A program made the position numbers and the translations under genes. A stretch of 64,000 nt of DNA from Macrotis lagotis (Eukaryota > Chordata > Mammalia > Peramelemorphia > Peramelidae), in NCBI RefSeq assembly GCF_037893015.1, contig NC_133658.1, forward strand, positions 288,863,719 to 288,927,718, read 5' to 3'. Within the stretch, counting starts at the first letter, position 1. Each line of letters starts with the position of its first letter. This document shows, one piece after another, positions 11,320-23,253 of this stretch. The notes under the pieces are model-generated. The model was not told where the DNA came from. It was given only the letters and a program-made list of their open reading frames with translations, and made no database searches.

Positions 11320-11471
11320 TTTCTTTGTTTTTTTTCAAGGTAATAGGGTTAATTGATTCATCCAAGGTCACACAGCTAAGTAAGTATTAAATGCCTGAGG
11401 TCACATTTGCACTCAGGTCCTCCTGACTCCAGGGCCAGTACTCTGTCCATTGTGACACCTAACTGCCCCAG
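11221..11471 (-). mobile_element. Antisense SINE with tail expanded to (TTTC)n
   Basis: SINE body at about 11337-11471 (CACACAGCTAAGTAAGTATT; GGTCCTCCTGACTCCAGGGC; end TAACTGCCCCA). What should be its poly-A tail is a TTTC array, uninterrupted at about 11232-11317 (roughly 21 units). Target duplication TATTTTCTTT at 11211-11220 and 11472-11481. Confidence 0.88.
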
Positions 11472-12161
11472 TATTTTCTTTAGAAGTAGTGTTTATTTAC
11501 CCAACAGTTCTAGACTAGCCACCCAGGATTCCTCCCCTTTGCCACCAGCCAACTTCAACCTGATGGGACCTTGAAAATTCATATAGTTAACTCTAAGTCT
11601 TGGCACTACTATTGTAGGAGAGATACTCATTTGCCAAAGATCAGGATAGGACAAACAGAAATGAGGCAGTCCAAACCTAGGATTAGGCTTCTCTAGGCAA
11701 AAGATATGTTTTATATTGCTTGTAACTCATGATCATAATGTTTGTCCTTCATTTTCTTCTTTTTTATAGGATTATTTTAGGCATTTTCTTCTTTTTGTAG
11801 GAAGATTTTATTTATTTTGAGTTTTACAATTTTCCCCCAATCTTGTTTCCCTCCCCCCCCCCCCACCTTCATGGAAGGAAGTCTGTTAGTATTTACTTTT
11901 GTTTCCATGGTATACATTAATCTAAATTGAATGTGATGAGAGAGAAATCATATCCTTAAGGAAGAAAAATAAAGCATAAGAGATATTAAAATTATATAAT
12001 AAGATAATGGGGTTTTTTTAATTAAAGGTAATAGTCTTTGGTCTTTGTTCAAACTCCACAATTCTTTCTTTGGATACAGATGGTATTCTCCATCGCAGAT
12101 ACCCCCAAATTGTCCCTGATTGTTGCACTGATGGAATGAGCAAGTCCATCAAAGTTGATCA

Positions 12162-13573
12162 TCACCCCCATGTTGCTATTAGGGTGTACAATGGTTCGGC
12201 TTATCTCACTCAATATCAGTTCATGCAAATCCTTCCAGGCTTCCCTGAATCCCCATCCTTCCCATCCCTCTAATAGAACAATAGTGTTCCATGACACACA
12301 TATACCACAGTTTGTTAAACCATTCCCCAATTGAAGGACATTTACTTAATTTCCAATTCTTTACCACCACAGACAGGGCTGCTATGAATATTTTTGAACA
12401 AGTGATGCTTTTACCCTTTTTCATCATCTATTCAGGGATCCAGTAGTGATATTGCTGGATCAAAGAATATACACATTTTTGTTGCCCTTTGGGCTCAATT
12501 CCAAACTGCTCTCCAGAAAGGCTGGATGAGTTCACAGCTCCACCAACAATGTATTGGTGTCCCAGATTTCCCACATCCCTTCCAACATTGATCATTGTCC
12601 TTTCTGGTCATATTGGCTAGTCTGAGAGGTGTGAGGTGGTACCTCAGAGATGCTTTTATTTGCATTTCTCTAATAAGTAATGATTTAGAGCAATTTTTCA
12701 TATGACTATGGATTGCTTTGTTTTCCTCAACTGTAAATTGTGTTTGCATATCCTTTGATCATTTGTCAATTGGGGAATGGCTTTTATTTTTGAAAATTTG
12801 ACTCGGTTCTCTGTATATTTTAGAAATAAGTCCTTTGTCAGAAATACTTTTTGCAAAAATTGTTTCCCAATATACTACATTTCTTTTGATTTTGGTTACA
12901 GTGGTTTTGTCTGTGCAAAAACTTTTTAATTTAATGTAATCAAAATTATCTACATTCTCCATCTCTTCCTTGGTCATAAACTTGCTTCCCTTTCCACAGA
13001 TCTGACAGGTAAATTACTCCTTGATCTTCTAGTTTGCTTATAATATTGTTTTTTATGTCTAGATCCTGTATCCATTTTGATCTTATCTTGGTATGGGGTG
13101 TAAGTTGTTGGTCCAATCTAAGTTTCTTCCATACTAACTTCCAATTTTCCCAAAAGTTTTTATCAAAGAGAGAGTGTTTATCCCAATATCTGGACTCTTT
13201 AGGTTTATCAAACAGCAGATTACTGTAATCATTTCCTGCTATTGCACCTAGTCTATCCCACTGATCCATCACTCTATTTCTTAGCCAATATCAGACAGTT
13301 TTGATGACTGATGCTTTATAATATAATTTTAGCTCTGGTAAGGCTAAGTCACCTTTTTTTCGCTGAATCCCTGGAAATTCTTGATTTTTTATTTCTCCAT
13401 ATGAATTTACTTGCAACTTTTTTAACTCATTACAGTAATTTTTTGGAATTTTGATTGGTAGTTTAGTTTTGGTAGAATTGTCATTTTTGTTATATTAGCT
13501 CAACTTATCCATGAGCAGTTGAAGTTTGCCCAGTAATTTAAATCTGATTTTATTTGTATGAGAAGTGTTTTGA
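12162..13573 (-). pseudogene. L1 ORF2 C-terminal part (copy B)
   Basis: Continues ORF2 after the HAL1 interruption. Minus-strand pieces at 13272-12946, 12977-12759, 12749-12495 and 12427-12221 match the C-terminal third of copy A ORF2 (DQWDRLGA, TDKTTVTKIKRNVV, MTRKDNDQCWKGCGKSG, NKLWYMCVMEHYCSIRG). Several frameshifts separate them. The stop matching the copy A TGA is at 12164-12162. Confidence 0.88.
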
Positions 13574-13806
13574 AATTGTTTTCTTTTTTTTGTAACTGAA
13601 TCTTAATACTTTTTTTCAGGTTTTTTTTTATTTATTCTTATTTTGTATAAATAATGTTTTTTTATACATTTACTAAAATATTCTTGTGTAAGATTAAACA
13701 TAATGCCCACTCCCCCCCAAAAAATATAGACCCACATGAGCAATAAAGTAAAGGGGAGAGAAAAAAATTAAAATTCAAATTAAAAAAATAAATAATAATT
13801 GTAGGT

Positions 13807-13945
13807 ATGGCCAGGTGGCACAGTGGACAGAGCACTGGCCCTGGAGCCAGGAGCACCTGAGCCCAAATCCAGCCCCAGACACCCAACAATCACCCAGCTG
13901 TGTGACCCTGTGCAAGCCACCCCAATCCCATTGCCCTGAAAAAAA
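13807..13945 (+). mobile_element. SINE module C of HAL1 copy B
   Basis: GGCCAGGTGGCACAGTGGAC head, GAGCCCAAATCCAGCC in place of the B box, and TGTGACCCTGTGCAAGCC. It lies antisense to its HAL1 host, at the same relative place as 34256-34386 in copy A, so it is part of the HAL1 subfamily sequence. Confidence 0.8.
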
Positions 13946-13992
13946 CAAATAAAAAAAGACCCAAAATAAAATAAAATAGTAATAATAATAGT

Positions 13993-14134
13993 AGGAGTGA
14001 CCAGGTGGCAGACAGAGCACTAACCCTTGAGCCAGGAGCATCCAGGTCCAAATCCAGCCTCAGCCACCCAACAATCACCCAGCTGTGTGGCCCTAGGCAG
14101 GCCACCCAGCCCCATTTGCCCTGCAAGCCCCCCC
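13993..14134 (+). mobile_element. SINE module B of HAL1 copy B
   Basis: GTGACCAGGTGGCAGACAG head, CAGGTCCAAATCCAGCCTC, GCTGTGTGGCCCTAGGCAG. Separated from module C by a short A/T-rich AATAAT spacer; equivalent to 34044-34192 in copy A. Confidence 0.8.
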
Positions 14135-14291
14135 CAAAATAATAATAATAAAAAATGTGCTTCAGGCTGTGTTCTAACACCACTAGCTCTGTCGTGGGTA
14201 GATCACATTCTTTATGATAAGTGCATCCCTCCATTTGTACTTCTCTACTACCATGTACTATATTTTCTCTCTCCTTTCACTCTGTCTCTGC

Positions 14292-14436
14292 TGTAGGGTA
14301 GCTGAGTGGTGCAGCAGACAGATCCCCTGCCCTGGGGCAAAAAGGCCCTGAGCCCACATACCACCCCTTAGGCCAAGCATCCACTTGGCCCTATGGTCCT
14401 GGACAGGCCATCCAATCCCAGCCCCTTGCAAGAAGT
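14292..14436 (+). mobile_element. SINE module A of HAL1 copy B (very diverged)
   Basis: GGGTAGCTGAGTGGTGCAGC head and a CCCTTGCAAGAAGTAAAAAAG end. Same position and orientation relative to HAL1 as 33424-33568 in copy A. The core has diverged strongly. Confidence 0.7.
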
Positions 14437-14959
14437 AAAAAAGAAAATGTGTTATATTTGATCACTCTCCCCCCATGGTCCATCCTCTCCTCCATCACTC
14501 ACATCCTCCCCTTCCCCCTGTCCCCCTTCATAAGAAGTAAGAAGGAAATTCTTACTCCAGATGTCTATACCCCATTGAGTATATATGCTGTTTCCTCTCC
14601 TAGCCACCTCTGATGAGAGCAAAGATTCCCTCATTCCCCCTTGCCTTCCCCCTTCCATATCATTGTAATAGCTCATTGTAATAAAGAAAAATTTATTATA
14701 TATGAAATATCTTAGCCTATTCCTCCTCTCCTTTGTCTTTCTCCCATTACATTTCCCTTTTATCTATTGACTCCATTTTTATACCACAATATATCTTCAA
14801 ATTCAGCTTTCTCCTGTGCTTCATCTATAAAAGCTCCTTCTACCTGCTCTATTAAATGAGAAGGTTCATATGAGTATTATCAGTATCATTTTTCTATACA
14901 GGAATACATGTAGTTCATCATCATTAAGTCCCTCATATTTCCCCCTTCTCCTCCACTCT

Positions 14960-16050
14960 CTATGCTTCACCTGAGTACTGTATTTGAAGATCAAACCTTC
15001 TGTTCAGCTCTGACCTCCAACAGGAACATTTGAAATTCCCCTGGTTCATTGAAAGTCTATCTTTTTCCCCCTGGAAGAAGACATTCAGTTTTGCTGGGTA
15101 GTTGATTCTCAGTTGCATTCCAAGCTCTTTTGCCTTCCAGAATATTATATTCCAAGCCCTATGAGCTTTCGATGTAGTTGCTTCTAAGTCCTGTGTGATC
15201 CTGACTGCAGCTCCACGATATTTGAATTGTGTCCTTCTGGCTGCTTGTAATATTTTCTCTTTGACTTGGGAGTTCTGGAACTTAGCTATAATATTCCTGG
15301 GGGTTGGGTTTTTTTGGATCTCTTTCTCAGGGAGATCAGTGGATTCTCTCCATTTCTATTTTTCCCTCTGCTTCTAGGATATCAGAGCAATTTTCTTGTA
15401 GTAATTCTTTGAAAATAATGTCAAGGCTCTTTTCCTGGTCATGACTTTCAGGTATTCCAACAATTTTTAAATTATCTTTCCTAAATCTGTTTTCCATATC
15501 TGTTGCATTTTCAATGAAATGTTTCACATTTTCTTCTAATTTTTCATTCTTTTTGGTTTTGAAGTATTGTGTCCTGATTTCTTGTAAAATCAGCAACCTT
15601 CCTCAGTTCCATTCTTTGTCTGAAGGATTTGTTTTCCTCAGAGAGCTTTCTTATCTCTTTTTCCATCTGGCCAATTCTACTTTTTAAAGCATTCTTCTCC
15701 TCAATAACTTTTTGAACTGTTTTATCCATTTGACCTAAGCTGGTTTTTAACATCTTATTTTCTTCAGCATTTTTTTGGATCTCCTTGACTAAGCTACTGG
15801 CCTCTTTTTCATGTTTTTCCTGTATCTCTCTCATTTCTTTTCCCAATTTTTCTTCTGTCTCTCTCACTTGATTTTCAAAGTCTTTTTTGAGCTCTATCAT
15901 AGCCTAAGCCCAATTTCTGTTTTTTTTTCTTGGAGTCTTTAGATGCAGGAGCTTGGAATTCCTCATCTTCAGATTGAGTGTTTTGATCCTTCTTGGGATC
16001 ACAGGGAAAGTATTTCTCAATGGCATTCCTTTTTTTCTCTGCTTACTCAT
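14960..16050 (-). pseudogene. HAL1 ORF1 protein (L1 ORF1p-like), broken
   Basis: ORF1p is the trimeric RNA-binding chaperone of L1 particles. Minus strand: a likely ATG at 16050-16048 (MSKQRKK), a long heptad-type coiled coil at 15900-15600 (repeated blocks such as LGQMDKTVQKVIEEKNALK), the RRM entry RKDNLKIVGIPES near 15480, and a C-terminal domain with IIAKFQNSQVKEKILQAAR near 15280-15230 and NYPAKLNVF near 15100. The stop expected by comparison with copy A is at 14962-14960. Frameshifts near 15900 and 15590 break it. Confidence 0.82.
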
Positions 16051-16348
16051 TTCTCCAGCCTGTGCCTGGTGTTGGGGTGCTTCCTGAGCTTTTGAGTATT
16101 ATTGGCACAACCCCCACAAGGATCTCAGTGTGTGAAGCTTTGTCTTCCCTCCTGGTCTGTGAATGACCATGAATGCACCCCTCTGCCACGGGGCTGAGGT
16201 GGGGGGGTCCTGCTGTTCTATGGGCGACCTAGGCTGTCATCAGCATCTGAAGGTGGTCAGAACCCCAGAGTCCTGATCCAGGGACAGAGGACAGAGTTCG
16301 GCAGTCTCTCTCCACTCCCCTCCCTAGGCTCAGCACTCATGCCCTCAT

Positions 16349-18641
16349 AATTGTTTTCAAAAAGTTTTTGAATCTGCCTTGGCAGGTAGACTCCTAGGTA
16401 TTTTGTATTGTCTGAGGTTACTTTGAATGGGATTTCTTTTTCTAGCTCTTTCTACTTTATCTTGCTAGTCATATATAGAAATGTTGAGGGTTTATGAGGG
16501 TTTATTTCATATCTTGCAACTTTACTAAAGTTGCTAATTATTTCAAGTAGTTTTTTAGATTATTTTTTGGGATTCTCTAAGTTACCACTATGTCATCTGC
16601 AAAGGGCGGGAGTTTTTGTCTCCCTTCCCAATTCTAATGCTTTCAATTTCTTTTTATTCTCTTATTGCTGAAGCTAACATTTCTAATACAATATTGAATA
16701 GTAGTGATGATAATGGGCATCTTTGTTTCATCCTTGATCTTATTAGGAATTCCTCAGGCCTATCCTTATTGCATATAATGCTTGTGGATGGTTTCATATA
16801 GATACTGCTTATTATTCTAAGGAACAGTCCATTTATTCCTACAATCTCTAGTGTTTTTAGTAAGAATCGGTGCTGTATTTTGTCAAAAGCTTTTTCAGCA
16901 TCTATTGATATAACCATATGATTTCTAATAGGTTTGTTATTGATAGAATTAATTATACTAACAGTTTTACTGCATTCCTGGGATAAATCCTACTTGGTAA
17001 TAGTGTATTATCCAAGTAATAATGTTGTAATCATTTTGTTAAAATTTTAATTTAATATTTTTTCATCTATACTCATCAGGGAGATAGATCTATAATTTCC
17101 TTTTTCTGTTTAACCCTTCCTGATTTAGGTATCAGCACCATATTGGTGTCATAGGAAGAGTTAGACAGAGTTCTGTCTTCACCTATTTTTCCAAAGAGTT
17201 TATACAGAATTGGAACCAATTGTTCCTTCAATGTTTGATAAAATTCACTTGTGAATCCATCTGGCCCTGAAGATTTTTTCTTAGGGAGTTAAATAATGGC
17301 TTGTCAAATTTCTTTTTCTGAGATAGGGTTGTTTAGGTCTTTAATTTTCTTTTCATTTAACCTGGGCAACTTATATTTTTGTAAATATTCATCCATTTCA
17401 TTTAGATGGTCAAATTTATTGGTATAGAGTTGGGCAAAATAATTCTGAATTATTACTTTAATTTCCTCCTCAATGGTGGTGAGTTCACCTTTTTCATTTA
17501 TGATACTAGCAATTTGGTTTTCTTCTTTTTTTTAATCAAATTGACCAGAGGTTTATCAGTTTTATTGGGCTTTTTTCATAAAACCAACTCTTGGTTTTGT
17601 TTATTAGTTCAAAAGTTTTCTTGCTTTCAATTTTATTAATTTCTCTTTTAATTTTTAAAATTTCTAATTTGGTATTTAATTGGGGATTTTTAATTTGTTC
17701 TTTATCTAATTTTTTTAGTTGCACATTTAGTTCATTGATTTCCTCTTTCTCTAATTTATTCATGTAAGCATTTAAAGATATAATATATCTCCTGATAACT
17801 GCCTTGAGTGAATCCCATAGATTTTGCTATGTTGTCTCATTATTGTCATTATCTAGGATGAAATAATTAATTCTTCCTATAATTTGTTTTTTGATCCACC
17901 CATTTTTTTTAAATGAAGTTATTTAGTTTCTAATTAGTTTTAGGTCTATATCTCCCTGGCCCAATGTTGCATATGAATTTTATTGCATTATGATCTAAGA
18001 AAGATGTATTCACTACTTCTACCTTTCTCTAATTGATCATTAGGGTTTTATGCCCTAGTATATGTTCAATTTTTGTGTAAGTGCCGTGTACTTTAGGAAA
18101 AAAGTATATTCCTTTCTATCCCCATTCAGTTTCCTCCATAAGCCTATCATATCTAGTTTTTCTAACAATCTATTTACCTCCTTAACTTCCTTCTTCTTTA
18201 TTTTATGATCAGATTTATCTAAATCTGAGAGTGGGAGGTTGAGGTCTCCCACTAGTAGAGATTTGTTGTCTATGTCTTCCTGTAGCTCTTTCAATTTCTC
18301 CTCTAAGAATTTGTATGTTATACCATTGGGTTCATAAATATTTAGTATTGAAATTACTTTATTGTCTATAGCACCTTTTAGGAGGATGCATTTTCCTTCC
18401 TTATCTCTTTTAATGTTATCTATTTTGCAGCTGTTTTGTCTGAGATAAGGATTGCTACCCTTGCTTTTCTTCACTTCAGCTAAAGCAAAATATATTTTGC
18501 TCCAACCTTTTACCTTCACTCTATATGTATCTCTCTGCTTCAAATGAGTTTCTTGTAAACAGCATATTGTAGGATTCTGGTTTTTAATCCACTCTGCTAT
18601 TCACTTAGATTTTAAGGAAAAATTCATTCACATTCAAAGTT
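16349..18641 (-). pseudogene. L1 ORF2 N-terminal part (copy B): endonuclease and RT
   Basis: Minus strand from about 18641 to the HAL1 junction. The endonuclease stretch at 18543-18055 (QRDTYRVKVKGWSKIYFA, then [18 protein letters not shown]) and an RT stretch at 16917-16654 (ISIDAEKAFDKIQH, then CPLSSLLFNIVLEML) match copy A. The FADD region near 16600 is degraded. Several frameshifts and stops. Confidence 0.88.
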
Positions 18642-19322
18642 ATAATTACTAACTCTTTATTGACCTCCATGCTATCTTTCCTCTGTATTTTCCCCTTTTT
18701 TTCACTTTATCATATTCCCCGGTATTTTGTTTCTAAATACCACCCAATTCAGTGTGTTTGCCCTACTATATCAACCGCCCTCCCCCTTCTTTCCCCTTTT
18801 CCTTTTTCCCTTCTACCTTCCCTTCCTTCTGTTAGTTCACCTTTTTCTCCTCCTCCCTCCTCCCTCCCCCCTTCCCTTTTCCCCTTTTAATACTTGAAAG
18901 GTAAGATAAGTTTCTTAACTGAGAGTGTGTGTGTAAATTAATTTTAATCCAAGTCTGATGAGAGGAAGATTCAGGTGTTTCTCACTGCTTCCCTTCTTCC
19001 CCTCTATGACAATAGGTCTTTTATACCTCTTAATGTAATGAAATTTACCCCATTCAATCTCCTCCATCCTCCCGTCTCCTTACTGTCCCCCTTTTTAAAG
19101 GAGGTATTGTTTTTCAATCATTCTATCTGAATCATAAGTATCCATCACTTCTGGCTAAGTATATTCTCTCTAATAGAGTTATAATTCTTGAGAATTATTA
19201 GAGTCTTTCTCCCAGGTAGGGATATAGCCAGTTTCATCTTATTGGATAGCAGTCTCATGGATAAGTCATGAGTGTCCATCACTTCTGGCTAAGTATATTC
19301 TCTCTATTGAGTTTCAATTCTC

Positions 19323-19498
19323 TTTTTTTTCTTCCTTTGTTCTTTTTTTTTGTTTGTTTTTGCAAGGCAAATGGGGTTAAGTGGCTTGCCCAAGGCCACA
19401 CAGCTAAGTAATTATTAAGTGTCTGAGACCGGATTTGAACCCAGGTACTCCTGACTCCAGGGCCGGTCCTTTATCCACTACGCTACCTAGCCACTCTA
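19323..19498 (-). mobile_element. tRNA-derived SINE, antisense, in L1 spacer
   Basis: T-rich start, GGCTTGCCCAAGGCCACACA, GTACTCCTGACTCCAGGGCC, end CTACCTAGCCACTC. Perfect 14-bp target duplication GAGTTTCAATTCTC at 19309-19322 and 19499-19512. Confidence 0.92.
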
Positions 19499-19604
19499 GA
19501 GTTTCAATTCTCAAGAGTTATGAGAATCTTTATCCTAGGTGGATATAGCCAGTTTCATCTAATTGAATAGCAGTCTTTTTTTCTTTACCCTTTTTTAACC
19601 TTTT

Positions 19605-20501
19605 CATGTGTCTCTTGAGCCTCCTGTTTGATGGCCAAATTTTTATTTTAGCTCTGGTCTTTTCATCAGGAAATGTTGGAAGTCTCCCATTTCATTAAAT
19701 GTCCATATTTTCCCCTGGAAGAGAAGGCTCAGCTTTTCTGGGTAGTGGATTCTTGGCTGCATTCCAAGCTCCCTTGCACTTTGAAATATCTCATTCCAGG
19801 CCCTTTGATCCCTTAATGTTGATGCAGCCAGGTCCTGTGTAATCCTTATTGTGGCTCCTTGGTATCTAAATTATTTCTTTCTGGCTGCTTGCAGGATTTT
19901 CTCTTTCATCTGATAGTTCTGGAATTTGGCCACAACATTATTTGGTGATTTCATTTGAAGATCCAGAGGGGATCAATGTATTTTTTCAATAACTATTTTG
20001 CCCTCTGATTCCATGATATCAGATCAGTTTTGCATAACTAAATCCTGTAGTATTAAGTCCTGACTTTTTTTTTCTCTTCAATGTTTTCAGGAAAACCATT
20101 AATTCTCAGGTTGTCCCTTCTCAATCTACTCTCAAGTTAAGTTGTTTTGCTGATGAGGTATTTTACATTTTCTTCTATTTTTTCAATTTTTTGGTTTTGT
20201 TTAACAGTCTCTTGCTGTCTCATGAAGTCTTTAGTTTCCACAGACTCCATTCTTTGTTTTAAGAGAAGTATTTTCTTCATTTACCTTTTGCAATTCCTTT
20301 TCCAATTGGTCAATTCTATTTTTGTAAGAGTTTTCCATTTGACCAATTGAGGTTTTGAGAAAATTATTTTCTTTTTGAATTTGCCCAATTGAGGATCTGA
20401 GAGAATTATTCTTATTTTGTGTTTGTCCAATTGTAATTTCCAAGGATTCATTTTCTTGTTGCAGGGTGTTAATTTTCTCTCCCAAATTTTCCAATTGATT
20501 T
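19605..20501 (-). pseudogene. L1 ORF1 protein (copy B), broken
   Basis: Minus-strand coiled coil at 20494-20231 with repeated IGQ-x-Q/E-K/N-N blocks (IGQTQNKNNSLRSS, IGQIQKENNFLKTS), then the RRM entry RRDNLRINGFPEN near 20115 and a C-terminal domain with AKFQNYQMKEKILQAAR near 19920. The coiled coil and C-terminal domain are in different frames. The repeats differ from the HAL1 ORF1, so the two belong to different L1 lineages. Confidence 0.82.
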
Positions 20502-20654
20502 TTTTAGGGTTTTTTTTTGCAAGGCAAATGGGGTTAAGTGGGTTGCCCAAGACCACATAGCTAGGTAATTATCAAGTGTCTGAGGTTGGATTTGAACTCA
20601 AGTCCTCCTGACTCCAAGAGCAGTGCACTAACCACTGTACCACCTAACTGCCCT
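20502..20654 (-). mobile_element. tRNA-derived SINE, antisense
   Basis: GGGTTGCCCAAGACCACATA, GTCCTCCTGACTCCAAGAGC, end TACCACCTAACTGCCC. It abuts the visible 5' limit of L1 copy B. No convincing target duplication was found. Confidence 0.85.
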
Positions 20655-21284
20655 ATACCTCATGACCATAGCTGCATGGCACCTGGGGTGGGGATAGAGG
20701 AAGCTGCTCTTCTTGCCAGTCCTTCTCAGGAAGTAACTGGGAACAGTCCTGATAGAATTCAAAGTTGAAAGGAAAGAGATATCTGAGGGTGGGGATACAA
20801 ATATTCACTGAATGATCATTTTCATTCTAATTAGTGGCCAATAAGAAGCCTCATCATTATCTCAAAGCCTAAGCCCTTAAGTACTTCATCCTATACATCC
20901 TAAAACAGTCCCCAAAGGACCCAAATGGTTAATCATAAGCAAGAAGGACAACTGTGGGCATGATTCATTGGACTTCCCTCCTTACACCAGGATGAGATGT
21001 CTGTCACAGAAGCCTCAGGGCATCCTTTTCTTCCCCTTGTCCTATGAGGAGGGTCTCATCATGATGGTCAAACTGGCAGTGATATCTAGCAATTACTACT
21101 GCTGCTATGATTGGGTCCCAACACTAAGCACACAGACTAACATCCTAGAGTTCACAGATCCAGATCGTAGAGTTCAGTTCAGTGTAAGTTTAGAGTCTAA
21201 AAATGAAAGAACAATATTTATTGAAAACCCCAGAATTGGTGAGATTATCTCCTTTATACAGTCCATAACTTAGCATTAGTTCTG
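20655..21284. other. Intergenic, nothing recognised
   Basis: Includes an unremarkable 101-codon plus-strand ORF at 20968-21273 without known motifs or splice context; treated as chance. Confidence 0.45.
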
Positions 21285-21453
21285 GGATATGCATATATAT
21301 TATATACATATATAATATTTATGTATGTGTTATATATGTATGTATATGTGTAAACATAAATATGTATATATGTACATGTGTATATTGATATATGTATATA
21401 TTAATTGTGGATATATGTCTACATATGTGTGTATATACATGTGTATGTATATA

Positions 21454-21509
<56 letters not shown>
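21285..21509. repeat. AT-rich microsatellite ending in (AT)n
   Basis: Imperfect TATG/TATA repeats that become pure (AT)n at 21460-21506. Self-complementary and able to extrude a cruciform. Confidence 0.9.
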
Positions 21510-21510
<1 letters not shown>

Positions 21511-21524
21511 TATCTATCTATTTT

Positions 21525-21660
21525 TTTTTTAGGCTTTTGCGAGGCAAATGGGGTTAAGTGGCTTGCCCAAGGCCACACAGCTAGGTAATTATTAAGTGTA
21601 TGAGACCAGGTACTCCTGACTCCAGGGCTTTTGTTTTATCCACTGCGCCACCTAGCCACC
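21525..21660 (-). mobile_element. tRNA-derived SINE, antisense
   Basis: GGCTTGCCCAAGGCCACACA core, end GCGCCACCTAGCCACC. 15-bp target duplication CTATCTATCTATTTT at 21510-21524 and 21661-21675. A short internal deletion removed the GGATTTGAACC region that carries the B box. Confidence 0.9.
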
Positions 21661-21909
21661 CTATCTATCTATTTTAAAGAGATCCTCTCTTCCCCTCGGA
21701 ACCTTCTGTAGTTGCTGGAAGTTTGGGAGATGGATGAAGACAAAGTGCTCAGGGTAGAATTTCTTAATTTTCCTTTTGTTGTTGTCATGTTTAATAAGTT
21801 GTATGATCACTATATCTTGAATGCTCGCACTTTGGAGGAAAGTGTTATTTGGCTGGAGGAAGAAATTTCAGACATAAAGTGGAAGTTTAATAATAGATTT
21901 CCTATTTTT

Positions 21910-22049
21910 TTGACAAGGCAATAGAGTTAAGTGGCTTGCCCAAGGTCATACAGCTAGGTAATTATTAAGCGTCTGAGACCAGATTTTAACTCAGGTCTTC
22001 CTGACTCCAGGGCCAGTGCTCTATCCACTATGCCACCTAGCTGCCCCCT
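21910..22049 (-). mobile_element. tRNA-derived SINE, antisense
   Basis: GACAAGGCAATAGAGTTAAG start, GTCTTCCTGACTCCAGGGCC, end GCCACCTAGCTGCCCC. 14-bp target duplication GATTTCCTATTTTT at 21896-21909 and 22050-22063. Confidence 0.92.
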
Positions 22050-22063
22050 GATTTCCTATTTTT

Positions 22064-23235
22064 TGAGTAACATCTTATGACCCCAGTTCTTAATTTAAAT
22101 TATGATCCTAGCAGGTGCCAAAATTTGGGTCATAAAGTTCAGTGGCATGGTCTAAGGCCGGTGATATGACAAGCTTCCACCTGGTTCTTGACAGACTTTG
22201 ATGAGACCACTAGTGGCTTGAGCAGAAGGTACTGGTGAAAAACTCACCAGCTTTTCAATTACCATCTCTGTGCAAATGATTCCCAGAAAAATCTACATAC
22301 CCAGAACAAGTTTTTCTCTCCAGTTTTGGTCATATAATACAAGTTGTTGATTGCTTGATTAATATTTTATTACTTTCTTGGGTAATTTATGTGATGATAC
22401 TCTGCTTTTCTGTGGGCTAAAGAAATATAGGAAATGATTTGGTTTGGTTTGAGTATACTGAAGAATCTATAATGCAATACCCTGAGTATCAGAATTCACA
22501 ATCATGTCATACATGTAACATTCCAGACACAAGCATAAGCATCTTTTGAATTAATTTGAATCAACATTCTTCTCTTTTTCCCCAAAACTTTAAAGGTTTA
22601 TGATTTCTTTGGGTTGAGGCAACCCCTTGATAACTTGGTAGGTGGTTTCATGAGTTGCTATGTCTCCCAAAATAACATTACCCCTTGGCCTTAATAAAAA
22701 GCTTTTCCTAGTCCTTCTTTGAATTGAAAATTAATTTATGAAATTATGAAATTGGGTCAGACATGCATTATTCTTTGTGAAAGACCTATAACGTCAACAG
22801 GAAGTAAGGCTACAATCACACTTTAATAAGACATAGAGAGTGTTGGGGTAAATGATAAAGAAAGTGCAGAGATGAGTGGCCAAAGTAGTGAATAAAGGTA
22901 GATGGGGGTGAGAATTCTGGGGTTAGGGTGGAAAAAGAAAGCAGACAGTGAGAAGAAGAAGATGAGGAGGGAAAGAGGCAGAGAGTGTCATTCATGTAAC
23001 TATGGATTACAATTGAGAGCATTTCTTGTAGGGCAAGAATTTGAGATCTCATTTTTATAGGGGGGGGAGACCAACTCTTAACTGTGCTACCTTAAGTTTA
23101 GTTCAGTAACATATTCAAATCATCTCAAAGTTGTTGGTACAACTTTAAAGTTTACATGTCTACATCATCTCAAAATCATTAGCACCTTTTGTTGTTTTGT
23201 GGATGTCTGGACCTTATCTGAGATTTATATATCAA
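22064..23235. other. Intergenic, nothing recognised
   Basis: AT-rich sequence without recognisable repeats or exons. A purine-rich patch at 22850-22990 gives a serine-rich antisense ORF by composition only. Confidence 0.45.
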
Positions 23236-23253
23236 GATCAAAAATCTTTTTTT

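Larger units (their letters stand above)
13584..16348 (-). mobile_element. HAL1 (half-L1) copy B inserted in L1 ORF2
   Basis: Minus-strand order: part of the L1-type 5' UTR (16348-16051), ORF1 (16050-14960), middle segment, antisense SINE module A (seen as plus-strand SINE 14292-14436), module B (13993-14134), module C (13807-13945) and the 3' tail ending in an A8 run (T8 at 13584-13591 on the plus strand). No ORF2 is present. A 10-bp target duplication AATTGTTTTC flanks it (13574-13583, 16349-16358), and L1 ORF2 sequence resumes on both sides. 5'-truncated relative to the copy at 30917-34552. Confidence 0.87.
11795..20501 (-). mobile_element. LINE-1 copy B (ORF1 + ORF2), antisense, split by a HAL1
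   Basis: Read on the minus strand: ORF1 (20501 to about 19605), spacer (to 18641), ORF2 endonuclease and RT (18641-16349), an inserted HAL1 (16348-13584), ORF2 continuing (13573-12162) and 3' UTR to about 11795, including a C-rich plus-strand tract at 11850-11866. Both ORFs are broken. The 5' end meets an antisense SINE at 20502, and I see no L1 5' UTR beyond it, so the element is 5'-truncated or disrupted there. A SINE also sits in the spacer (19323-19498). Confidence 0.9.

Noticed and set aside
20968..21273. 101-codon ORF as a possible small gene
   Set aside because: No recognisable domain, no splice or promoter context, and it lies between repeats in AT-rich sequence where ORFs of this size arise by chance.
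21325..21588. Tyr/Ile-rich ORF
   Set aside because: It is the translation of the TATG/TA microsatellite running into an antisense SINE.
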